From NCBI GenBank assembly GCA_016783135.1, contig JADHXC010000018.1, positions 1-37,763 on the forward strand: 37,763 nucleotides of DNA. Direction: 5' to 3'. Below are positions 25,008 to 33,650 of this stretch, in pieces. Source of the stretch: Dehalococcoidales bacterium. Lineage in GTDB: Bacteria; Chloroflexota; Dehalococcoidia; Dehalococcoidales; Fen-1064. Below the pieces are notes generated by a model. It was given only the letters and a program-made list of their open reading frames with translations. It searched no databases and was not told the origin of the DNA. Numbering within the stretch: the stretch's first letter is position 1; every line of letters begins with the position of its first letter. A program made the position numbers and the translations under genes.

Positions 25008-26978
25008 CTATAAAAGTCTCCCTGCTGTTGCCCCTTCCCGGGTTGCGTCATGCACTCTGCGGACACCGTGAACGTCTCCCGCCAGGTGTATCTCCTTCAC
25101 TTTATCCTTGAGTGCGTGATACAGGGCATTGTCTTCCTGTCCGCCGCAGGCAATGACCACGGTATCTACTCCTCTGATGCGACGCTCCTCCCCGGTGAAG
25201 ATATTGTAGGTAAGGACACTATCGCTGGAAATCTCCCTCACCCAGGTGTGTGGCGTAAGCACAACCCCTTTGCTGAAGAGGCGCTGGTAGAGAATCTGCT
25301 TGGTGCACGGCTCCAGCATGGCACCGCAGTGGTACTCCCGGGAGATTACCTCAACCCTCTTACCGAGGTCGGCAAGGAAGTCAGCGGTGCTCAACGCCTG
25401 AATATGCTCGTCACCCCCGATGATGACCACATTGTCTCCTGCGGCAACGTCGCCGCGGAGAATCTGGCGGGTTTCGTAGACATTGTCGCTATCGATACCG
25501 GGAATATCAGGGACATGCGGCACGGAGCCGGTGGCGATGACGACAGCATCCGGGTTTTGCTGGAGGACCGTGTCCACAGTTACCTCGGATTCCAGGTGGA
25601 CATCGATATCGAGCAGCTTCATCTGGTAGGTATAGTACCGTCCGAGGTCAAGGAAGCCATCTCTTCCCGGGGCCTTGGCGGCAACAAGTGTCAGCCCACC
25701 AAGCTCGGAACCACGCTCATAGATGGATACCTCGTGGCCTCTCAGGGCGGCTACACGTGCCGCCTCCAGGCCAGCCGGACCACCGCCAATCACCATGACC
25801 CGTTTCTTATCAGGTGCCGGGATAAGTTCTCCCCACCCGGGCATTCCCTCCAGACCCACTGCCGGGTTCATAGTGCACGTCATCCCGACACTCATACCAA
25901 TAACCAGGTTGCTGGTACCTCGTGCCCAGCAGCCCTCATTGCAGCCGATACACCGCCTTATCTCGTCCACCCGTCCTTCCTGGCTCTTGTTGGCGAACTC
26001 CGGGTCGGCGATAAAGGCGCGTACCATGCTGACCATATCCGCCTGCCCGCTGGCCAGAATCTGTTCTGCCTGAACGGGGTCGGTTATCCTCCCCCGGGCG
26101 AATACGGGTATGTCCACGACCTGTTTGGTGGCTGCGGCAGCATACACAAAAGAGCTGAGCGGGAAATACATGGGGTCGATGACGGTAGCCGTGGAGGTAT
26201 AGGTACCGACGCTGATGTTCAGGTAGTCCAGCTTGCCGTCCCTGGTCAGGAGCGGGGCCATTTTTAAGAAATCATCAAGGGTATAGCTGCCCTCGACAAA
26301 CTCCTCGGCGTTGACCCTGAGACCGACCACGAAATCTTCACCCGCTGCGTCTCTGACGGCACTGATGACTTCCAGCGGGAATCGCATCCGGTTCTCCAGG
26401 CTGCCGCCGTATTCATCCGTGCGCTGGTTGAAGAACGGTGACATGAACTCGGAAATCAGGTACCCGTGAGAACCGTGGATACCGACACCGTCCGCGCCGG
26501 CTTCCTTGGACACTGCGGCAGCATAGGCATAGCCTTCAACAGTCTGCTTTATCTCGTCCCTGGTCATCTCGTGACTGATACGACGTTCCAGGAGCATGTT
26601 GGGCATCAGCATACTGGATGGTGCCCAGGCAACCTCCCCTCCCCCAGCCAGGCCCTCCTGTCCACCGGAATGGGCAATCTGGCAGATTAAGCCCGCTCCG
26701 TACTCGTGCACGGCATCAGCCGCCTGCTTGAAAGCCGCAACCGCACCCGGTTGCCGGAAGATATTCCTTCGGGGGTCAATAGATGTCAGGTACGTACCGA
26801 TAAGGCCGATGCCACCCTTTGCCTTGGCGACCCAGTAGTTGATGAGCCTGTCGCCGGGCAGGCCGGTGAGTCTTTCGGGATAGCCCATAGGGTAGTGCGG
26901 GCTGCTGAAAATCCGGTTCCTGACTGTAAGCGGGCCGATTTTGATTGGTGAAAAGAGGGTCTTAAACTCCTGCGCCAT
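25008..26978 (-). CDS. Old-yellow-enzyme/2,4-dienoyl-CoA reductase-type flavoprotein
   Basis: A 656-residue FMN/FAD/[4Fe-4S] reductase of the FadH/BaiH family. Residues 1-340 form the FMN TIM barrel ('LFSPIKIGPLTVRNRIF', 'GIHGSHGYLISEFMSP'). The cluster ligands are C343, C346, C350 and C368; the last spacing is 17 residues against 11 in E. coli FadH, a six-residue insertion. Residues 390-656 form the FAD/NADH half with 'VMVIGGGPAGLEAARVA'. Such enzymes reduce conjugated double bonds in enoyl-CoAs or steroids. AAGGAGG precedes the ATG. It heads the operon with ETF, DUF35 and thiolase. Confidence 0.92.
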   Translation of the reverse strand: MAQEFKTLFSPIKIGPLTVRNRIFSSPHYPMGYPERLTGLPGDRLINYWVAKAKGGIGLIGTYLTSIDPRRNIFRQPGAVAAFKQAADAVHEYGAGLICQIAHSGGQEGLAGGGEVAWAPSSMLMPNMLLERRISHEMTRDEIKQTVEGYAYAAAVSKEAGADGVGIHGSHGYLISEFMSPFFNQRTDEYGGSLENRMRFPLEVISAVRDAAGEDFVVGLRVNAEEFVEGSYTLDDFLKMAPLLTRDGKLDYLNISVGTYTSTATVIDPMYFPLSSFVYAAAATKQVVDIPVFARGRITDPVQAEQILASGQADMVSMVRAFIADPEFANKSQEGRVDEIRRCIGCNEGCWARGTSNLVIGMSVGMTCTMNPAVGLEGMPGWGELIPAPDKKRVMVIGGGPAGLEAARVAALRGHEVSIYERGSELGGLTLVAAKAPGRDGFLDLGRYYTYQMKLLDIDVHLESEVTVDTVLQQNPDAVVIATGSVPHVPDIPGIDSDNVYETRQILRGDVAAGDNVVIIGGDEHIQALSTADFLADLGKRVEVISREYHCGAMLEPCTKQILYQRLFSKGVVLTPHTWVREISSDSVLTYNIFTGEERRIRGVDTVVIACGGQEDNALYHALKDKVKEIHLAGDVHGVRRVHDATREGATAGRLL

Positions 26979-27138
26979 TATGTTCCTCCTTAACTGTCAT
27001 CCCTGCAATCTGTGACGGGAGTGCCGCTCTCAACAGTGGTTTCCTGAACATGAGATTCAGCCTGATTCCGCTCTGGTCCCGTTCTAGACGTGCATGAAGA
27101 ACTGCCTCATATCATCGGCTGAAACCGGGTATTGAGTT

Positions 27139-27167
27139 ATTGTACAGGTCACGTCATGGCTGGTCAA
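27139..27167 (-). promoter_or_regulatory. Sigma-70-type promoter of the reductase-ETF-thiolase operon
   Basis: TTGACC (27162-27167) and TACAAT (27139-27144) on the minus strand, each one base from consensus, with a 17-base spacer. The predicted start near 27132 leaves a leader of about 154 nt before 26978. Confidence 0.65.
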
Positions 27168-27216
27168 GCAGATAATCAAGTGTGTAGACAGGAGCTATAT
27201 CGAGGAATAAGTGTAT

Positions 27217-28125
27217 TCAGACGGCAATATTCAGGGCGGATGGGAGCAGACTGAATCGGGCAGGGGCTTCCCCGAGAAGCTCACCATCCGCCTGCAGAAA
27301 TATCCTTTGCCTGGCCTCTATCTCTACTTCTCTGGCCCTGGTCATGGTTACCTTGGGGTGTGTCAGGTGCGTGCCTTTATAGATTCGCGGCAGTGACCAC
27401 AGCAGGTCAGGTTTACTCAGGTCATCTATCGTTAGCACATCAAACAGTCCGTCCGATGGGTCGGCATCCGGTGCCATAAGCATGCTGCCACCGCCGTATT
27501 TACCGTTGCTTGCTACTACAGAACAGACCCTTTTCTCCTGCACCTGTCCGTCCAGCTTCAGTGTTATGTCCCGGTTTTTATAGCAGAGGAGAGTGGTCAA
27601 TAGTCCCAGCAGGTATGCCGGCATGCCACCGAGGGCTTTGTATTTCTGCGTAGTTGAGCGGACTACTTCGGCATCAAAACCCAACCCGGCGAAGTTGACG
27701 AAGAGCCGCTTCAACTGGTCACTGTTACTGGTATATTCCACAACTCCAATATCCACCTGGAGCTTCGTTGGATTCAGCAGTCGCTGGCAGGAGTCCTCGT
27801 AGCGGGGAGGAATGCCAATGGTGCGGATGTAGTCGCTGCCTGTCCCGGTACTGATGATGCCCAGAGTTACGTCCTTAATAGCGCCGCTGTCGTAGAGGCC
27901 ATTGACTACCTCGTTTATCGTGCCATCCCCGCCTACACATACTACGAGTTCATAACCTTTCCTGACCGCTGCTCTGGCCAGCTCGATGGCGTGCTTGGGA
28001 GCCTCGGTGATATCGTGTTCAAAGCGCAGCCCGATGCTCTTCAGCAGGTCACTGATATGTGGCCATTTCTTGAGCGTCCTGCCGGCTCCGGCAATAGGGT
28101 TAACGATGAGTTTCGTGTGTAGCAA
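27217..28125 (-). CDS. Diacylglycerol kinase-family lipid kinase (YegS/DgkB-like)
   Basis: A 302-residue lipid kinase. The N-terminal ATP-binding domain has 'LIVNPIAGAGRT' (residues 6-17) and the catalytic 'VGGDGTINEVVNGL' (64-77), then 'LGIISTGTGSDYIRTIG'. The C-terminal beta-sandwich closes with 'QADGELLGEAPARFSLLPSAL', where the Asp-Gly-Glu lies near the active site. It phosphorylates diacylglycerol or a similar lipid alcohol. The start is a TTG eight bases after GGGGGG; no ATG fits. It is followed on the same strand by the ETF operon, which has its own promoter. Confidence 0.92.
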   Translation of the reverse strand: MLHTKLIVNPIAGAGRTLKKWPHISDLLKSIGLRFEHDITEAPKHAIELARAAVRKGYELVVCVGGDGTINEVVNGLYDSGAIKDVTLGIISTGTGSDYIRTIGIPPRYEDSCQRLLNPTKLQVDIGVVEYTSNSDQLKRLFVNFAGLGFDAEVVRSTTQKYKALGGMPAYLLGLLTTLLCYKNRDITLKLDGQVQEKRVCSVVASNGKYGGGSMLMAPDADPSDGLFDVLTIDDLSKPDLLWSLPRIYKGTHLTHPKVTMTRAREVEIEARQRIFLQADGELLGEAPARFSLLPSALNIAV

Positions 28126-28462
28126 ATGCAGTATCCCCCCGAATGTTTCTATCTGTAGTCATCTCCCGACCGCCCACGTGGTCATTCTCCAATCGCGGTG
28201 AAGCCTCCCGGCCCTTATCGCTCTTGTCACTAACAATATATCCAGGACACCCGGTTGTCAATCTCTATATGTGCGGTGTCCAGGACATACTATACACTTT
28301 TGAGGTTACGGGTACGGTGAGTATATTAGAGAGACCCTGAGATTACTCGATATTGACCGATATCACCTGGAGTGGAGGAAATCACCAACTGGACCAGTAT
28401 GGACTACCGCACATGACCTCAACCCGTAAGAGTCATCACATTTCTCGTACCGGACGATTGCA
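28126..28462. other. Intergenic region with a possible promoter for the lipid kinase
   Basis: 337 bases between the MATE stop and the lipid kinase start, both minus strand. On the minus strand TTGACA (28256-28261) is followed after 17 bases by TATTGT (28233-28238), a weak -10. There is a direct repeat of TCCAGGACA about 38 bases apart near 28241 and 28279. No gene or clear RNA fold is seen. Confidence 0.4.
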
Positions 28463-29824
28463 TCAGACCTGCTTGCGTTTCCACCTGCCGAGTCGGAAAT
28501 ATATTACGTAGGCAATTGCCCCAGCAACCATACCTGCTACCATGGCCCATCGCACCCCATAGACGCCTAAATCGGTAACGCGTGGCAGCAGCAACGATAG
28601 GGGTATTTGCACTACCCAGATGGTTAGCAGGGTAGCCAGCATCGGTGGTACAGTGTCACCAATCCCGGAGAGGCATTGCCCCATTACCGCATTCAGTCCC
28701 AGCACCAGGTAACCAACCGCCGCTATCCTCAGAAAGCTGCTGGCCAGTTTCACCAGCTCAGGCTCGGTGTTGAAGATGCCCACCACCTGTTCAGCCCACA
28801 GCAGTATTACCACCGTACAGGCGATCATGAAGCCCTCTCCCAGCCCCACTGCCAACCAGCTAGTCCTCTCCGCCCGCCCGGGTTGACCTGCCCCCAGGTT
28901 CTGCCCTGCCAGCACTCCAGCACCAACACCCAGCCCCATAATCGGGAAGAATAGCTGGACCTCAATCCTCTGTCCCAGGCTGTGAGCCGCCACAGCCATA
29001 GTGCCGAAGGGAACCATAATCCATGTCAACGCAAAGTGACCAAGTGACCTTCCCATACCGGTGAAAGAGGCAGGAATGCCAACCTTCACTATGCGCCATA
29101 TCGCACCAGGGTCGAGGCGAAAACCACCTAGAGTCAGTCGCAGCCGCGTCCGTCCACTGAGCAGAATCCACAGTCCGAAAGCCATTCCCAGGCTCTGGGA
29201 AATAACATTAGTCAGCGCTGCGCCGCTGACGCCCAGACGTGGAAATATCCACCAGCCCAGCACGAGGAAGGGGCAGAGGGCTACATGGAAGAGTCTGAAG
29301 GAGACGGCTATCTTCATCGGAGTCATTGAATCCCCCGAGGCTTGCATGATTCCCTCAGTCATCATCCGAAAGGACATAGCCAGTGAGCCTACGAGCAATA
29401 TACGTAGGTAAGCCGCACCCTCAGAAACGACTTCTGCTTCCATCCCCATCAGGATTAGTAACGTTTCGGCAAAGAAGATACCTGCCGCCATCAGGACTAT
29501 GGCGAAACTGGCGCTAAGAACGAAGGCCTGCCTGGCTACATGATTGGCACCGCTGGCGTCCCCTGCGCCAATGAAGCGAGCGATCATGGCTCTCGCGCCA
29601 ACGACGAAACCCATCATCGCCGAGTTCACCAGCATAACGGCGGTACCGGCAACACCCACCCCGGCGATAGAGGCAGACCCCAGCTTGCCTACCCATATCA
29701 TGTCAATGGTCGGGCCCAACATGTTGAGAGTACTGCTTATCATCATGGGCCAGGACAACCGTAAAAGGTTGCCAACGATGCTGCCTTTTGTCAGGTCCCT
29801 GTCAAATCCCGCTGGTCTGCTCAT
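28463..29824 (-). CDS. MATE-family efflux transporter
   Basis: A 453-residue membrane protein with about 12 hydrophobic segments, matching the NorM/DinF-like MATE family: 'RLSWPMMISSTLNMLGPTIDMIWVGKLG' at the N-terminus, the second-half repeat 'VKVGIPASFTGMGRSLGHF', and 'GQNLGAGQPGRAERT'. MATE proteins export drugs or metabolites in exchange for H+ or Na+. It lies downstream of the phn/nucleotidyltransferase operon but 532 bases away, so cotranscription is unlikely. No strong ribosome binding site precedes its ATG. Confidence 0.92.
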   Translation of the reverse strand: MSRPAGFDRDLTKGSIVGNLLRLSWPMMISSTLNMLGPTIDMIWVGKLGSASIAGVGVAGTAVMLVNSAMMGFVVGARAMIARFIGAGDASGANHVARQAFVLSASFAIVLMAAGIFFAETLLILMGMEAEVVSEGAAYLRILLVGSLAMSFRMMTEGIMQASGDSMTPMKIAVSFRLFHVALCPFLVLGWWIFPRLGVSGAALTNVISQSLGMAFGLWILLSGRTRLRLTLGGFRLDPGAIWRIVKVGIPASFTGMGRSLGHFALTWIMVPFGTMAVAAHSLGQRIEVQLFFPIMGLGVGAGVLAGQNLGAGQPGRAERTSWLAVGLGEGFMIACTVVILLWAEQVVGIFNTEPELVKLASSFLRIAAVGYLVLGLNAVMGQCLSGIGDTVPPMLATLLTIWVVQIPLSLLLPRVTDLGVYGVRWAMVAGMVAGAIAYVIYFRLGRWKRKQV

Positions 29825-30356
29825 TTACCGCTACTGCTTCTCTGAAGCTGCCCACGAATTCGCTGCCAGTATCCGCCCCGGACAGTGCCGTTCCATAATA
29901 TCCACGTTTCGCGAGAATATGACCCAATACTATCATATCTTCCTCACCTTGTGCCTGTGGAGCGCTATTGGGTGTGCTGGCGTATCGGCAAGACTTGACA
30001 GGGAAAGGAAATGCACCCGGAGGGTAATCCTTCCCATTGACTGTGCCACCTGTTGAGCTGGAGTTCCCGGTACTGGAGCAATCTGGATAGCCTTTGGGGC
30101 TGACCGCAGGGTGATGAGACGCAAAGCCAGCGCGAAGGTTCTGCCTGCTGTGCGGTACAGCCGGCTACCGGAAGTACTTCACATAACGTAGCGGTCATAT
30201 GTGTGGGAGCTTCCTGTACTGCTGTCTGGGCCAGCGTGAGAGGGACTGTCCTCTATGCTAGTGGTAGTCGGTGACGCCGGGCCGGTAATTTCGGAGGGCA
30301 AACATCAGCAGGGCAGCGGCAAAGGCTCCGCTACCATAAGACGGGAGTCTGCGGGC
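29825..30356. other. 532-base gap without a convincing gene
   Basis: Between the MATE start and the last nucleotidyltransferase stop. Open frames here are short and resemble no family. The plus strand contains GACGCAAAGCC (30118-30128) followed by AGCCGGCTACCGGAAG (30159-30174), echoing the 3' half of a c-di-GMP-I riboswitch, with CCGGTA/TACCGG pairing possible. The matching 5' half is missing and no plus-strand gene follows, so I do not call it. MATE promoter elements must lie here, but none is obvious. Confidence 0.4.
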
Positions 30357-31043
30357 CTACATCTGCCATGTCCGGCGTGCCTCTTCCAGGTCACTAGGGA
30401 AATCAATATCTATCCAGGGACGGTCGGTGGTGTGTACTCTGATTTCCTGGCCATTGTCGATGAGCCGCCGGATAAGCCGCGGGAAACTAGTAGCGAGGTC
30501 AGTCCTGGCCACCTGCTCCAGTTCCGCCACCAGTGCCGGGATAGTGCCGGGACCGAATTTGGCCATGCCGACAAACTCACCGTGGGGGGCTTCGACATCC
30601 TTGCCCATGGCACTGACCAGTCCCCGCCGTAGCACGACCTTCTCCGCTTCCCGGTCAATCCCCTTGGGGTCCACCACCAGAATGATGCCATCGTCTTCGG
30701 CGAGGACCTCGCGGAAGAGCTGCGTCTCGAAGAGAGTGTCATCGTACAGCAAGAGGAAACCCGATTTGAGCTCCTGCCGCACCAGCCACAGATTCATGGC
30801 CACGTTGCAGACCTCATAGAAGGGGTTGTAGATGCAGGTAGCTTTCCCCCGGCAAAGCCCCTCGACCTGGTCGGTGCAAAACCCGGTTATTACTACTATA
30901 TCCCTGACCCCGGCATCTTGCAGTGCGTCGAGCTGGTGGTCAAGGATAGGTCTTCCGGCTACCTCCAGCATACTTACCGGTGTGTTCTTGGTGAGGGGTA
31001 GCAAGCGGGGGCTTCTGGCGGCTGCCGTGATAATGCCCTTCAT
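30357..31043 (-). CDS. Nucleotidyltransferase, LicC/PntC-like, with a degenerate signature
   Basis: A 228-residue Rossmann-like nucleotidyltransferase. It keeps the fold's landmarks: 'DAGVRDIVVITGF', 'LLLYDDTLFE' with the metal-binding Asp, 'HGEFVGMAKFG' and the C-terminal 'WIDIDFPSDLEEA'. The NTP-binding loop is changed: where relatives read AAGxGSRL..T..RPKxxLE, this has 'AAARSPRLLPLTKNTPVSM', losing a loop glycine and the conserved Lys. It starts five bases past the phnE stop, so it is the last gene of the phn operon. It could be a weak or altered-specificity cytidylyltransferase, or a regulatory or structural partner of the other two. Confidence 0.85.
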   Translation of the reverse strand: MKGIITAAARSPRLLPLTKNTPVSMLEVAGRPILDHQLDALQDAGVRDIVVITGFCTDQVEGLCRGKATCIYNPFYEVCNVAMNLWLVRQELKSGFLLLYDDTLFETQLFREVLAEDDGIILVVDPKGIDREAEKVVLRRGLVSAMGKDVEAPHGEFVGMAKFGPGTIPALVAELEQVARTDLATSFPRLIRRLIDNGQEIRVHTTDRPWIDIDFPSDLEEARRTWQM

Positions 31044-31047
31044 TTTG

Positions 31048-31791
31048 TTAACTCTCCACTCCTGTGATTAGACGCATGCGGATGAAGGCGCTCAGTCGGT
31101 CGATAATCGTTACAGTTACTACCATGACTATTAGTGTCATGAGCACCTCCTGGCTCTTAAAAAGTCGAATGCTGGTAATAAGCTCAATGCCGATGCCCCC
31201 GGCCCCTACCAGCCCCAGAATGGTGGCTGCACGGAAGCTGTGCTCTAGATAGTAGAAGGTGTAGCCAATGAACAGAGGTTTTACCTGGGGCACAATGCCG
31301 TAGTAAACAGTCTGGATGCGGTTGGCGCCGGTGGCGGCTATTGCGGTTACCAGGTCTTGATTAACGGATTCGATTGTCTCGGAGAAGTATTTGCCCAGCG
31401 CACCGAGAAGGTGTACGGTGAGGGCCAGGACACCGGGGAAAGGTCCCAGACCAACCATTGAGACAAATATAAGTGCCCAGACAATCTCATTGATACCGCG
31501 ACAGGCATCAAACAGAGTCCGGGTAGCCTGATATACCGGACGGTAGGGCATGATATTCCTGGCAGCCAGGAATGAGAGCGGCAGGGCCAGGGCAGCTCCA
31601 AGAGTAGTGCCCATCACGGCCATCTGCAAAGTCTCACCAGCCTTAAGCATAAGCCTGCCTGTGATTGACCAGTCCGGGGGGAACATCCGCGCTACATATT
31701 CAGCCATGAAGGGAAGGCCACGGACAAATGTAGCCGGGTTCGTGTTACTGCCCTCAATCGCCCAATAGTACAGGAGGACAATACCCACCAT
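31048..31791 (-). CDS. phnE: Phosphonate-type ABC transporter permease
   Basis: PhnE forms the membrane channel of phosphonate/phosphite importers. The sequence has about six hydrophobic segments, the coupling-helix (EAA-like) region 'ATGANRIQTVYYGIVPQVKP' that contacts the ATPase, and 'GLVGAGGIGIELITSIRLFKS'. The ATG at 31791 starts inside the expected protein: the same frame continues 16 codons upstream with a basic cytoplasmic-looking tail ('KIFTRPGRRFRHTAIM') but has no ATG, GTG or TTG before a stop. An ATT at 31837-31839, one base after the phnC stop and downstream of AGAGGGG, could be the real start. It is the only permease of the set. Confidence 0.9.
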   Translation of the reverse strand: MVGIVLLYYWAIEGSNTNPATFVRGLPFMAEYVARMFPPDWSITGRLMLKAGETLQMAVMGTTLGAALALPLSFLAARNIMPYRPVYQATRTLFDACRGINEIVWALIFVSMVGLGPFPGVLALTVHLLGALGKYFSETIESVNQDLVTAIAATGANRIQTVYYGIVPQVKPLFIGYTFYYLEHSFRAATILGLVGAGGIGIELITSIRLFKSQEVLMTLIVMVVTVTIIDRLSAFIRMRLITGVES

Positions 31792-31840
31792 TATAGCGGT
31801 GTGGCGGAATCTCCTCCCCGGTCTTGTGAATATCTTAATT

Positions 31841-32656
31841 TTAGAAACCCCTCTTTCCGTATAGAACCCAGTCCTCGGTCTCGCCGTAGATGTCGATTAT
31901 GTCTTTGTCGGTGAGTTCATCCGGAGTGTTATCAAAGACAATCTCGCCGTCTCTGAGGCCAACCATACGAGTAGCATAGGACTTGGCAAGCTCCAGGAAG
32001 TGGAGGCTGGCCACCAGTGTGATATTATGTTCGATACAAATTTCCTGGATGAGGTCCATGACCTCCTTCATTAACTTGGGGTCCAGGCTGGAGACCGGCT
32101 CATCGGCAAGGATAATGGTGGAACGCTGCGACATTGCCCGCGCTATAGCTACCCGTTGTTTCTGACCCCCACTCAGGTCACTGACTCGCTTATCCAGGTA
32201 TTCTTCCAGCCCCACCCTCTTCAGGGCATCAATAGCTATGGCAGAGTCTTCCTCACTGAACCTGCCCAGAACACTCGGAATAGTACCGGTATAACCAAGT
32301 CTTCCCAGGAGGACATTCTTCAGTGCGGATGCTCCCTCCAGCAGGTTGAAATGCTGGGAGATTACGCCAATCTGACGTCGTATATCTTTGACCTCTTTGA
32401 CTGGAAGGGTAGTAATCTCGGTGCCATCGATATGAATCCTGCCTTCAGTGGGATAAATGGAAAGGTTGATACAGCGGAGCAAGGTAGACTTGCCGGCTCC
32501 GCTGGAACCAAGAAGCACCAGGCGCTCTCCCTTGCGGACTTGAAGGTCGATGTTCTTTAGAGCCATCTCTGTGTCGGCTCGGTCACCGTTGCCAGTATTC
32601 CTCTTAGCTCCAGCTCTGACCTTGTAATAGTGGCTCAGCCCTTCTATCTTTATCAT
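31841..32656 (-). CDS. phnC: Phosphonate-type ABC transporter ATP-binding protein
   Basis: A 271-residue ATPase driving the importer. Motifs: Walker A 'GSSGAGKST' (residues 50-58), Q-loop 'VISQHFNLLEGASALKNVLLGRLG', signature 'LSGGQKQRVAIARAM', Walker B 'TIILADEPVSSLDP' and the switch His in 'ASLHFLELAKSYATR'. The Q-loop/'NVLLGRLG' block is typical of PhnC. Residues 13-31 hold a basic, Gly-rich insertion. The ATG at 32656 is used; a TTG three codons upstream (32665) is possible. It lies 13 bases after phnD and is probably translationally coupled. Confidence 0.94.
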   Translation of the reverse strand: MIKIEGLSHYYKVRAGAKRNTGNGDRADTEMALKNIDLQVRKGERLVLLGSSGAGKSTLLRCINLSIYPTEGRIHIDGTEITTLPVKEVKDIRRQIGVISQHFNLLEGASALKNVLLGRLGYTGTIPSVLGRFSEEDSAIAIDALKRVGLEEYLDKRVSDLSGGQKQRVAIARAMSQRSTIILADEPVSSLDPKLMKEVMDLIQEICIEHNITLVASLHFLELAKSYATRMVGLRDGEIVFDNTPDELTDKDIIDIYGETEDWVLYGKRGF

Positions 32657-32669
32657 GCTATCCAACCGA

Positions 32670-33554
32670 CTATAAATCCAGGTCCAGTATCTCAGCTACC
32701 TCCCGAATGATGTCGTAATCGGAATCGGATACTTTCATGTACTTTTCGATATCACCCCAGCCTTTTACCTGGTGGAGAGTCTGCTGGTCCATATCTAGCA
32801 GGACCTGCTGAATCTTCGCCTTAAAGTCCGCAGGCAGGTCTCCCCTGAGGGCGATAGGTGAACCCGGTATTGGTTCGGATTCGAAGAGGATGATATTAAC
32901 CTCGGGGTCAATCTGACCTTCATTCACCATGCGGTAATGCGAGTTATCACTAGTGGTACCGGCGTCAACCTGTCCATTCATCACAGCGAGCTCGACGGCA
33001 TTGTGGGTTCCCGCGTAGAACATCGTGGAGAAATCATTGTCCGGGTCAATCCCATTCTCGACCAGCATCGTCCTCGGTATCAGGTTGCCCGATGTGGAAG
33101 CCGGGTCGACAAAAGCGAAAGAGCGTCCTTTAAGGTCATCGTATGTCTTGATACCGGAGTCTGCACGGGTGATAATGACGCTCTTGTAGGTCGATTTGCC
33201 GGTGTCTCGCCTGATACCGTTGGCGATTGCCTCTGCACCCGCTTCCTTGGCCGCGAGGATATAAGAGAAGGGACCGAACCAGGCCATGTCGATGTGCTTG
33301 TTACGCATTGCCTCTATGCAGGCGGTATAATCGTTGGTTACCTGGAGTTCCACCTTGACACCAAGCTTCTCTTCCAGGTAGTCGGCCACGGGCTGGTAGT
33401 TGCGCAGCATCTCAGCGGCGTCATCGGCTGGAATCAAACCCAGGCGAAGTGTGGTTATTTCCCCCTCGGCTTTCTGGCATCCTGTTGTGACTATTGCTGT
33501 AGACAACAGGAAGAGTATACATATCATGAAAGTAGATTTCCAGAATCGTCTCAT
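32670..33554 (-). CDS. phnD: Phosphonate-type ABC transporter substrate-binding lipoprotein
   Basis: A 294-residue periplasmic-type binding protein anchored as a lipoprotein ('TAIVTTGC', lipobox Cys about residue 26). PhnD-family blocks: 'LRLGLIPADDAAEMLRNYQPVADYLEEKLG', 'NKHIDMAWFGPFSYILA', 'GRSFAFVDPASTSGNLIPR' and 'VDAGTTSDNS'. The family binds 2-aminoethylphosphonate, phosphite, hypophosphite or methylphosphonate; the 'FVDPASTSG' loop binds the phosphonate group. AAGGAGG precedes the ATG. It follows the nucleotidyltransferases by 97 bases and starts the transport part of the operon. Confidence 0.94.
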   Translation of the reverse strand: MRRFWKSTFMICILFLLSTAIVTTGCQKAEGEITTLRLGLIPADDAAEMLRNYQPVADYLEEKLGVKVELQVTNDYTACIEAMRNKHIDMAWFGPFSYILAAKEAGAEAIANGIRRDTGKSTYKSVIITRADSGIKTYDDLKGRSFAFVDPASTSGNLIPRTMLVENGIDPDNDFSTMFYAGTHNAVELAVMNGQVDAGTTSDNSHYRMVNEGQIDPEVNIILFESEPIPGSPIALRGDLPADFKAKIQQVLLDMDQQTLHQVKGWGDIEKYMKVSDSDYDIIREVAEILDLDL

Positions 33555-33650
33555 TTGTGCCTCCTTCTTGCCGGTACTGATTTCTATTTCGACGCTACCT
33601 GAAGTCCCTTATTGCCGGTTACTCTGGAAATCCCTCAAGTAGCAGGAACT

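Noticed and set aside
25050-26267. Long open frame of 405 codons on the plus strand
   Set aside because: It is antisense to the flavin reductase gene, whose protein has clear domains and motifs. The plus-strand product resembles nothing and has no ribosome binding site.
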